A stretch of DNA of 12,085 nt from an uncultured Centipeda sp. (GTDB lineage: Bacteria; Bacillota; Negativicutes; Selenomonadales; Selenomonadaceae). A program made the translations under genes and the position numbers. This document shows, in pieces, positions 1-6,816 of the stretch; positions within the stretch are counted from its first letter, which is position 1; every line of letters starts with the position of its first letter. Below the pieces are notes generated by a model. The model was not told the DNA's origin. It made no database searches and worked only from the letters and a program-made list of their open reading frames with translations. The stretch spans positions 1 to 12,085 of the forward strand of contig CALALM010000336.1 of NCBI GenBank assembly GCA_937925565.1, given 5' to 3'.

Positions 1-1829
1 GGTTCGAGCGCTTTATCGCGATCCGCAATGAGAACGATGCACTGCGCACAGGCGATATCCTGCCGCTCTACGGTGCGGGCGATGTCATCGCCTATGCGCG
101 TACCATTCGCTCGGGTTACGATGTCTTCAATCAGGAGAAGGAGGATGGCGTTTTTATCGCCGCATTCAACCGCAATCTCACAGAGACGCTGACGATCGAG
201 GTGGATGTGAGCGACTTTTCCTGCGGCATCTTCGAGGATGCGTTCAAGCCCTCACGTACCTATGAGGTGGAGCGTGGACATCTGCGGATCAAGATCCCGC
301 CGCTCTTCGGACTCCTTCTGCGCGAGCGTAAGGAGCCACAACGCTATGAACGCAAGGCGGGTGTCCTCCTGCACCCGACCTCCCTGCCGTCAAAATACGG
401 CGTGGGGGATTTCGGCAAGGAAGCATATCGCTTCCTCGACTTCCTCGCCGAGGCGGGGCAGAAGATCTGGCAGATTCTGCCGCTCAGTCCCGTTGGACAT
501 GGCTACTCGCCCTATCAGTCCATCTCCGCATTTGCGGGCAATATCATGATGATTGATCCCGAGGATCTTGCTGCGCGCGGCTGGCTGACAGAGAAGGATC
601 TCTTCCTGCCATACGAGGCGAACACGGCGTTCATCGACTTTGAACGCGTCAAACAGTTCAAGAAGGAACTGCTCGAAAAGGCGTTCCGCGTGTTCCGCAA
701 GACGAGCGCACAGGATCAGGCATTCCAAGAGTTCTGTGCAAAAGAAGCGTACTGGCTGGATGACTATGCCCTCTTCCATGCGGCAAAGAAAGAATATGCA
801 CGCAAACCTTGGACAGAGTGGCCGGACGAGATCAAGCACCGCGACCCTGCGGCGCTCAAGGCACTTGCCGAGCGGCAGAGGGATGAGGTGGAACTGGATC
901 GCTTCAAGCAGTACATCTTCCATCTCCAATGGAATCGTCTGCATGACTATGCGAAAAAGAAAGGCATCGAAGTCCTCGGCGACATGCCGATCTTCATCGC
1001 ACAGGACAGCGCAGACGCATGGGCGCATCAGCAGCTCTTTGACCTGAATGAGGACGGCACACCGCGTACCGTCGCGGGCGTACCGCCCGACTACTTTGCC
1101 GCGAATGGACAGCTCTGGGGCAACCCGCAGTACAACTGGGACGCGATGAAGGCGGAGAACTACGCGTGGTGGAAGCGTCGCTTTCGCAAGCTGCACGAAC
1201 AGGTCGACATCATTCGCATCGACCACTTCCGCGCATTCGAGTCCTACTGGTCGGTCGACGGCAAGGCGACGACCGCGATCAACGGCCGCTGGCTCAAGGG
1301 ACCGGGCAAGCCCTTCTTCGATGAGATTGAGAGGGAGCTTGGTGAGATGAACATTGTCGCCGAGGATCTCGGCATCATCACGAGCGAGGTTGAGCGTCTG
1401 CGTGACGACTGCGGCTTCCCCGGCATGAAGATTGTCCACTTCATGCTTGAGCCGAACGAGTCGGGACGCGTTGGCTTCGTTACGCCCGAGAACAGCATCA
1501 TCTATACGGGGACACATGACAACAATACCACCGTCGGCTGGTTCACGCACGACATCGACGAGGTGCTACGTGAGACGCTCGCGAATATGACGGGTACGAC
1601 CTCTGATCGCCCGAAGACGATATGCAAGCGCCTCATCAAGGCGGCATACGCCTCGCGCGCTCGCATGGCGATCATCCCCATGCAGGATCTCCTCGCACTC
1701 GACGAGCGCGCCCGCATGAACACACCGGGCACCGTCGGCATCAACTGGCGCTGGAGCCTCAAGAAGGACTATCTCCTCGAGCTCGACCCGAAGAAGCTCA
1801 AGGCACTCTGCGTGCGGTATCGTCGGTGA
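1..1829 (+). CDS. malQ: GH13 amylase-type domain (C-terminal end) fused to 4-alpha-glucanotransferase (MalQ), 5' partial
   Basis: Cytoplasmic alpha-glucan metabolism: MalQ (GH77) transfers alpha-1,4-glucan segments between maltooligosaccharides. The reading frame is open from base 3, so the start lies outside the window. Bases 3 to about 320 encode the tail of a GH13 enzyme: the ALRTGD motif near the end of the TIM barrel, then a beta-sandwich with FIAAFNRNL and the PPLFGLLL ending. MalQ begins about base 357 (GVLLHPTSLPS). All three GH77 catalytic motifs are present: nucleophile Asp in RIDHFRA (codon 1221), acid/base Glu in AEDLG (codon 1362) and the third Asp in GTHDNN (codon 1518). The end, RMNTPGTVGINWRW plus about 20 residues, is a normal MalQ end. 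The Met at 201 lies inside the GH13 tail and is not a credible start. The GH13 subfamily (GlgX-like or neopullulanase-like) cannot be told from this tail. MalQ assignment is very sure; the fusion is directly visible. Confidence 0.93.
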   Translation, partial: FERFIAIRNENDALRTGDILPLYGAGDVIAYARTIRSGYDVFNQEKEDGVFIAAFNRNLTETLTIEVDVSDFSCGIFEDAFKPSRTYEVERGHLRIKIPPLFGLLLRERKEPQRYERKAGVLLHPTSLPSKYGVGDFGKEAYRFLDFLAEAGQKIWQILPLSPVGHGYSPYQSISAFAGNIMMIDPEDLAARGWLTEKDLFLPYEANTAFIDFERVKQFKKELLEKAFRVFRKTSAQDQAFQEFCAKEAYWLDDYALFHAAKKEYARKPWTEWPDEIKHRDPAALKALAERQRDEVELDRFKQYIFHLQWNRLHDYAKKKGIEVLGDMPIFIAQDSADAWAHQQLFDLNEDGTPRTVAGVPPDYFAANGQLWGNPQYNWDAMKAENYAWWKRRFRKLHEQVDIIRIDHFRAFESYWSVDGKATTAINGRWLKGPGKPFFDEIERELGEMNIVAEDLGIITSEVERLRDDCGFPGMKIVHFMLEPNESGRVGFVTPENSIIYTGTHDNNTTVGWFTHDIDEVLRETLANMTGTTSDRPKTICKRLIKAAYASRARMAIIPMQDLLALDERARMNTPGTVGINWRWSLKKDYLLELDPKKLKALCVRYRR

Positions 1830-1854
1830 AACCTCTCCTCCGGAGGAGGGGTTT
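1829..1854 (+). other. GC-rich perfect hairpin overlapping the malQ stop codon
   Basis: Arms 1829-1841 and 1842-1854 pair over 13 positions, with one G-U wobble and no spacer, so the real loop uses the central bases. The left arm contains CCTCC, like the 16S anti-Shine-Dalgarno, and the right arm contains GGAGGAGG. No T-run follows, so alone it is not a canonical intrinsic terminator. With the terminator just downstream it may be the first half of a double terminator or a 3'-end stabiliser. The structure is seen; the role is inferred. Confidence 0.6.
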
Positions 1855-1868
1855 ACAAGTTGGGGCTG

Positions 1869-1910
1869 AAAGCGTAGGAAAGAAATTTCCTGCGCTTTTG
1901 TTGTGTGTTG
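1869..1910 (+). terminator. Rho-independent terminator after malQ
   Basis: A 13-bp stem (arms 1869-1881 and 1886-1898, one G-U wobble) closes a GAAA tetraloop. It is followed by the U-rich but interrupted tract TTGTTGTGTGTTG. It lies 40 bases after the malQ stop and separates that transcript from the next unit. The arms are AT-rich at the base, so it could also act partly in the reverse direction. Confidence 0.8.
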
Positions 1911-1927
1911 AGATTTTTCGGTACTCC

Positions 1928-1956
1928 TTGGAGCCGGGGCATCCAAAAGATATAAT
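1928..1956 (+). promoter_or_regulatory. Candidate sigma-70-type promoter for the four-gene cassette
   Basis: TTGGAG (1928-1933, only the TTG matching the -35 consensus) is followed by a 17-base spacer and a perfect -10 TATAAT (1951-1956). It sits directly downstream of the malQ terminator and upstream of the ThDP enzyme gene. If used, transcription would start near 1963 and leave a leader of about 135 bases. That leader contains a modest inverted repeat, GCCTTT (2026-2031) with AAAGGC (2050-2055). Another AT-rich stretch with TATACT at 1994-1999 lacks a convincing -35. Confidence 0.5.
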
Positions 1957-2099
1957 GTTGATTTGAGTTATAGATTTTATGTTGCTTTTAATGTATACTA
2001 TAGACGAGAATCATGCTCTCTGAAAGCCTTTGCATAACTCCAACAGATTAAAGGCACGATGGGTACAAGAGATATAGAATCTTCATAAGGGGGAATAGA

Positions 2100-3935
2100 A
2101 TGAAAATTAAAGTATCAGACTATATTGCAGACTTTCTTGCCGCACATGGTGTGCATCAGGTTTTTTCCGTCGTGGGCGGCGGCGCGATGCATCTTAATGA
2201 TTCACTGGGACATCATGAGGCCCTTTCGACCATCTATCAACATCACGAACAGGCGGCGGCGATGGCGGCAGAGTGCTATACGCGGCTTCATGGAGAGATG
2301 GCGGCGCTCTGTGTAACGAGCGGACCGGGTGCGCTCAATGCAATCAGCGGTGTTGTTGGTGCGTATCAGGACTCCATTCCGATGATTGTCCTGTCGGGAC
2401 AGGCGAAGAGCACGCTCTGCATTGCAGGGTGCGGCGGGAAGATTCGTACGATCGGCGGGCAGGAAGCGGACGTTGTTTCTGCCGTTCGCAACAACATGAC
2501 GAAGAATGCGGTTATGCTCATGCAGCCGGAGCGAGTCCGCTACGAGCTCGAGAAGGCATTTTTCCTCGCACGGGAGGGGCGTCCGGGACCGTGTTGGATC
2601 GACATTCCGTTGGATGTGCAGGGAATGTATGTCGAGGAGACAGAGTTGGAGGGCTATGTGACGCCTGCACCTGAGGGCAGGACGGATGTGCATATGGCAG
2701 CGAAGGAGGTTCTTGCGCACCTGCAAGAGGCAGAGCGCCCCGTTCTCTATGCGGGCAACGGCATCCGCCTCTCGGGTGGTGTGGAGATTTTCAGGCGGCT
2801 GCGCAAAGTACTTGGTATTCCCGTTGTCACCTGTTGGGGCAGCATCGATCTCATTGCAACGGACGATTCGCTCTACGTGGGGCGCGGCGGCAATATGGGC
2901 GACCGTGCGGGCAATTTTGCCGTGCAGAACAGTGATATGGTGCTCTCCATCGGTGCAAGCCTGAGCATCAATCAGGTCGGCTGGGACACAAAGACATGGG
3001 CACGTGCTGCCTATGTGGCAATGGTCGATATTGATCCGCTCGAGATGGAAAAGTGGATTGTGCATGTTGATTTGCCGATCTGTTCAGATGCGGCAGAGTT
3101 TATGGAGGCACTTCTGCATGAGGCTGAGGGGAAAACCAAATCCTATGTGAAATGGGTGGAACGTTGTGAGGTTTGGAAGGCACGCTATCCCGTTGTGCAG
3201 GAACGCCACAGGAAGGCAACCGGGAAGGTCAATCTCTACGCTTTTCTGGATGCGATGAGTCGAAATTTGCCACAGAATGCTGTGACGATTGCCGCAAATG
3301 CCTCGGCGACTGTTGCAGGAAGTCAGGCATTCTACATCAAGGACGGTGATCGTTTCCTTCTGAATGGTGCGATGGGCTCGATGGGCTACGCACTCCCTGC
3401 CTCAATTGGTGCATGTGTTGCAAATGGCAAAGAGCGAGTATTCTGTATCGAGGGCGACGGCAGTATCATGATGAATGTGCAGGAACTCCAGACAATCGCG
3501 ACGAACCGTTTACCGATTGTCCTCTTTGTGCTCAATAATGAGGGGTATCATCAGATTCGGCAAACGCAGAGCAATGTGTTTGCGGGACATTCATTTGTAG
3601 GGGTTGGTCCTGCGAGCGGTGATCTTGGTTTTCCTGATTTTGAGAGGCTTGCCGCTGCATTTGGGTTGCCGTACGATTGTATCGGGACAAATGAGGGGCT
3701 TGCGGATCATGTCAAGAAAGTTCTTGCGACCGACGGACCGCTGCTCTGTGAGGTCATCGTCAGCACGGATCAGCCGTTTGAGCCGAAGTCTGCGACAAAA
3801 CGACTCGCGGACGGCTCGCTCTTTTCGCCCCCCCTGGAGGATATGGCACCATTTCTCTCGCGTGAGGAACTCGCGGAAAATATGATTATTCCGCTCGTCG
3901 AGGAGCGGTCGACAGGAAAGAGTGAAAAGAAGTGA
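2100..3935 (+). CDS. Acetolactate-synthase-like thiamine-diphosphate enzyme
   Basis: A 611-aa cytoplasmic ThDP enzyme with the three-domain layout of acetolactate synthase, decarboxylases and carboligases. The Pyr domain (about 1-175) has the activating Glu (E50 in HHEQAAAMAAE) and the TSGPG motif. The central domain (about 195-335) includes VLYAGNGIRLSGG. The PP domain (about 370-560) has the ThDP/Mg motif GDGS at 452-455, ending in NN at 479-480. The ATG at 2100 follows AGGGGG at good spacing. The family typically removes CO2 from a 2-oxo acid such as pyruvate and may add the two-carbon unit to an acceptor. True AHAS is unlikely: no ilvN or ilvC is nearby, and the neighbours are methyltransferases and an aldolase. 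Similar stand-alone genes occur in surface-glycan loci, and YerE makes a branched sugar this way. The family is sure; the substrate is unknown. The downstream gene overlaps it by 4 nt. Confidence 0.9.
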   Translation: MKIKVSDYIADFLAAHGVHQVFSVVGGGAMHLNDSLGHHEALSTIYQHHEQAAAMAAECYTRLHGEMAALCVTSGPGALNAISGVVGAYQDSIPMIVLSGQAKSTLCIAGCGGKIRTIGGQEADVVSAVRNNMTKNAVMLMQPERVRYELEKAFFLAREGRPGPCWIDIPLDVQGMYVEETELEGYVTPAPEGRTDVHMAAKEVLAHLQEAERPVLYAGNGIRLSGGVEIFRRLRKVLGIPVVTCWGSIDLIATDDSLYVGRGGNMGDRAGNFAVQNSDMVLSIGASLSINQVGWDTKTWARAAYVAMVDIDPLEMEKWIVHVDLPICSDAAEFMEALLHEAEGKTKSYVKWVERCEVWKARYPVVQERHRKATGKVNLYAFLDAMSRNLPQNAVTIAANASATVAGSQAFYIKDGDRFLLNGAMGSMGYALPASIGACVANGKERVFCIEGDGSIMMNVQELQTIATNRLPIVLFVLNNEGYHQIRQTQSNVFAGHSFVGVGPASGDLGFPDFERLAAAFGLPYDCIGTNEGLADHVKKVLATDGPLLCEVIVSTDQPFEPKSATKRLADGSLFSPPLEDMAPFLSREELAENMIIPLVEERSTGKSEKK

Positions 3936-5131
3936 AGATTTTGCGCACGGCGTGTCCCGGCTGTGATACGCCAACAGAAAAGGCGCGTCACGTCTTTCGG
4001 CGTGATTTTTCTGCCGCTGCTTCCATCATGCCTTTTCGTGCCTACGATGTCTGTGCGTGTCCCGCGTGTGGGCTCTTCTACGCGGGCAACATCGAGGAAT
4101 CCATGCCGCTTGCGGATTACTACGCGATGCTGTCGCGCTATGAGGGAGCGTCCTTTGTACTCTCGGCTCCAATGAAGCGAGTCTATGAGCGTGAGGCGGC
4201 ATTTATTGCGAAACACGTCGGCAAGGAAGCACACATTCTTGATATCGGCTGTGCTTCGGGCGGGCTCTTGGGTGAGCTGCAGCGGCATGGCTATACGCAT
4301 TTGTTCGGTCTTGAGCTGTCAGGGAAAAATTGCACCCACATCAAGGAGCACTATGGAATCGAGGCATATCAAGGGGGGCTAGGAAACTTGCCCGAACCCT
4401 TTGAGGATTCGTTTGATCTTGTTATTTTGAGCGGCGTCTTGGAGCATTTGCTGGATTTGCGGGAAAATGTGAAAGAATGTCTGTCGCTTCTTTCTGCGCA
4501 AGGGAAGCTCTATCTCTTTCTTCCTGATATGGAGCAATTTCGGACGCATGCAGACCTCTATCAGGAGTTCAGTGCCGAACATATTAATTTCTTCAGCCGT
4601 GCCAGTTTGGATGCGTTGCTTTCGACCTTTGGCATGGAAGCTGTTTCCGTGGCACGCGATGAGGAGGCTGTCTGCGGCGTGGCGGGAAATCTGCATGGGA
4701 TATGGCAGCATGGGGCAGGATCCTGTTCTGCCTCATCGGACAATCCGGAGGCGGTGGGTGAGACCCGCAGACGCGATGATGCGGCGATGCAGGAGTATCT
4801 GGATGCGTGTGCGGAGCTTGTAGAGCACGTTCGCAGACGTGTCGCATCAGAGCTTCGGGGAGAGAAGGCCTTTGTATGGGGAGCAGCAACGCAGACAGCG
4901 CTTCTCTTCCAGATGGGAGTTCTGTCGGAGGAAAACGTTTTTGGTGTTGTGGATTCGAACGTCAACTATCATGGACAACATGCCTATGTAGGGACGATCT
5001 CTCCCCCTGCGGTCCTGCGGGAGTACCCCAATCTTCCCGTGCTTATCTCCTCGCAGTACGCGCAGGATGAGATTGCGTCTGTGATTCGCGATACAATGCG
5101 GCTCCCGAATCGCATCATCAAGCTGTTTTGA
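3932..5131 (+). CDS. SAM-dependent methyltransferase, zinc-binding C-methyltransferase type
   Basis: A 399-aa protein starting at GTG 3932, which overlaps the previous stop by 4 nt (GTGA). This start keeps the first zinc-ligand pair. Layout: zinc-binding head with CxxC pairs C8/C11 and C43/C46; class I SAM fold from about 90 with motif I LDIGCASGG (103-111); then EHINFFS (E216-H217), which matches the Glu-His pair I recall as catalytic in the deoxysugar C-3 methyltransferase TcaB9; then a C-terminal Rossmann-like module (about 312-399) with FVWGAA and VVDSN. The length and the head/SAM/Rossmann order fit the sugar C-methyltransferase family (about 400 aa). The likely role is methylating a carbon of a keto-sugar or a related carbonyl compound. 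Fold and SAM use are confident; C- versus O-methylation and the substrate are inferred. A similar Rossmann module begins the last gene of the cassette. Confidence 0.85.
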   Translation: MKILRTACPGCDTPTEKARHVFRRDFSAAASIMPFRAYDVCACPACGLFYAGNIEESMPLADYYAMLSRYEGASFVLSAPMKRVYEREAAFIAKHVGKEAHILDIGCASGGLLGELQRHGYTHLFGLELSGKNCTHIKEHYGIEAYQGGLGNLPEPFEDSFDLVILSGVLEHLLDLRENVKECLSLLSAQGKLYLFLPDMEQFRTHADLYQEFSAEHINFFSRASLDALLSTFGMEAVSVARDEEAVCGVAGNLHGIWQHGAGSCSASSDNPEAVGETRRRDDAAMQEYLDACAELVEHVRRRVASELRGEKAFVWGAATQTALLFQMGVLSEENVFGVVDSNVNYHGQHAYVGTISPPAVLREYPNLPVLISSQYAQDEIASVIRDTMRLPNRIIKLF

Positions 5132-5184
5132 TCTGTGCCCCTTTATCCATATATTGTTGTCTGCGATAGCAAAGGAGTAAAAGA

Positions 5185-6816
5185 ATGGAAGAGAAAATCG
5201 TGTTGCTGGACTGCACACTGCGCGATGGTGCATACATTACGGAGTCACATTTTGGAACGCCGGCAATCAAGGGCATCATCAAGAAATTGCAGGAGGCACG
5301 CGTCGATATCATCGAGATCGGTTGGTTGAAAGACAAGCCGCATGAGGAAGGTACGAGCTTTTTTCATGTACCGGGGGATGCCGTCCCCTATCTCGTTGAG
5401 CGGTCGTCACGTGCGACGTATGTCGCGATGATCGATTGGGATCGCTACGATACGGAGCAGCTCCCGCCCTGCGATGGAACATCCATCAATGCCGTCCGCG
5501 TCGTATTCCCGCATGGGAAACACAGGGAGGGGATTGCTGTCGCGAAAAAGATACGTGAAAAGGGATATCAGGTATTCCTGCAAGCGGCAAATACGATGGC
5601 GTACAGCAATGCGGATTTAGAGGAGCTCGTGGCGGAGGTCAACGCATTCTCGCCCGTCGCATTGTCCGTTGTTGACACGTTTGGTGCGATGTATGCGGAG
5701 GACTTGGAGCGCATCGTCAGTGTAATGGACGCAAAGCTTGACAAGGCAGTCGGGCTCGGTTTCCATTCGCACAACAATCAGCAGCTCTCCTTTGCCCTGA
5801 CCATTCGCTTTATCGATTTGTTGGAGACATCCGGACGCACCGTCATGGTGGATGCGAGCCTCTGCGGCATGGGACGCGGAGCGGGGAATGCGACGACGGA
5901 GCTGGTCGCGAGTTATTTGAACCGCAAGAAGCACGGAAACTATGATTTGGATGCCATACTGGATGCGATTGATACCTACATGGAGCCGTTTCAGCAGGCA
6001 TATACATGGGGCTACTCCACGCCGTATTTTGTCGCGGGGCTTTACCAGTGTCACGTCAACAATATTGCCTACCTTCAGCGCAATCACAGGGCGAACGCAC
6101 GCGATATGCGCAACATCATCGCATCCCTGTCGCAGGCAGAGAGGCGCAAGTACGACTATGATCTGCTGGAACAGCGTTATCTTGAGAATCAGTCCCGCCA
6201 CATTGATGATGAGGATGCTGTTCGTGCATTGCGCCGAGCGTTTGAGGGGCGGACGGTGCTTCTGGTGGCACCGGGGCGATCCGTTATCGACAAGGCACAG
6301 AGCGTGCATGCGTTCATCAAAAAGGAAAAGCCTGTCGTGATTGGCGTCAATGCGATTTGCGACGGCTATACTTACGACTATCTGTTCTTTGTCAACAGTG
6401 CACGCTATGACTACGCAAAAAATGCCCATGAAACAACATTTGCGGCGACGAAGAAAATTGTGCTGTCGAGCATTCAGTCGGAGGAAGCAGACAGTGAACT
6501 GGTTCTGAACTTCAACCGTGCCATCAAACGCGGCTGGCCGCATTTCGACAATGCCGTGATTTCTGCTCTGCGGCTGCTCAACAGCATTGGGGTAAAGAAC
6601 GTCGCAATTGCGGGATTCGACGGGTTCCGCCATGCCTATAACGAGAGCTATGCGGACCCGTCTCTGCCAACGCTCAACCCGGACAATCGCTGGGACGAAC
6701 TGAATGTGGAAATTGCCTCGATGTTTGCAGACGTACGATCCAGAACGAAAGGCAGTATGGAGATTTCGTTCGTGACGGAAAGCCTCTTTGATGTAGATGG
6801 AAGGAGACCCCTGTAA
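5185..6816 (+). CDS. DRE-TIM (HMGL-like) aldolase fused to a C-terminal Rossmann-like domain
   Basis: A 543-aa protein with a good RBS (AAAGGAG, 5171-5177) before ATG 5185, 53 nt after the previous gene. Residues 1 to about 290 form an HMG-CoA-lyase/4-hydroxy-2-oxovalerate-aldolase-type barrel: LLDCTLRDGAY (D9; R13-D14 catalytic/metal), metal ligands HSHNN (H194, H196) and GMGRGAGN (228-235). The family makes or breaks C-C bonds next to a carboxyl, often using pyruvate or acyl-CoA, with a divalent metal. A helical linker follows. Residues about 355-535 form a second domain starting LLVAPGRS (359-366), with IGVNAI, FFVNSARYDY and VAIAGFDGF. This resembles the Rossmann-like core of DUF115/sialyltransferase-like proteins, but I cannot name it. 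At the RDGxH position of DmpG/BphI aldolases the His is a Tyr (Y17). The next gene starts within this stop codon. Confidence 0.85.
   Translation: MEEKIVLLDCTLRDGAYITESHFGTPAIKGIIKKLQEARVDIIEIGWLKDKPHEEGTSFFHVPGDAVPYLVERSSRATYVAMIDWDRYDTEQLPPCDGTSINAVRVVFPHGKHREGIAVAKKIREKGYQVFLQAANTMAYSNADLEELVAEVNAFSPVALSVVDTFGAMYAEDLERIVSVMDAKLDKAVGLGFHSHNNQQLSFALTIRFIDLLETSGRTVMVDASLCGMGRGAGNATTELVASYLNRKKHGNYDLDAILDAIDTYMEPFQQAYTWGYSTPYFVAGLYQCHVNNIAYLQRNHRANARDMRNIIASLSQAERRKYDYDLLEQRYLENQSRHIDDEDAVRALRRAFEGRTVLLVAPGRSVIDKAQSVHAFIKKEKPVVIGVNAICDGYTYDYLFFVNSARYDYAKNAHETTFAATKKIVLSSIQSEEADSELVLNFNRAIKRGWPHFDNAVISALRLLNSIGVKNVAIAGFDGFRHAYNESYADPSLPTLNPDNRWDELNVEIASMFADVRSRTKGSMEISFVTESLFDVDGRRPL

Noticed and set aside
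201..203. Met codon as a start for a stand-alone MalQ
   Set aside because: Falls inside the GH13 C-terminal domain, with no SD and an open frame upstream to the window edge.
390..1550. 386-codon open frame on the minus strand
   Set aside because: Lies wholly antisense to MalQ, whose catalytic motifs are intact. The product is Arg/Val/Leu-rich without family resemblance, and long antisense frames are expected from the codon bias of GC-rich genes.
2202..3065. 287-codon open frame on the minus strand
   Set aside because: Antisense to the ThDP enzyme, which has complete motifs; the product is Cys/His/Arg-rich noise.
2100..3935. Annotating the ThDP gene as ilvB, the biosynthetic acetolactate synthase
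   Set aside because: No small subunit or other branched-chain amino acid gene is nearby, and the neighbours point to a different pathway. Only the family can be claimed.
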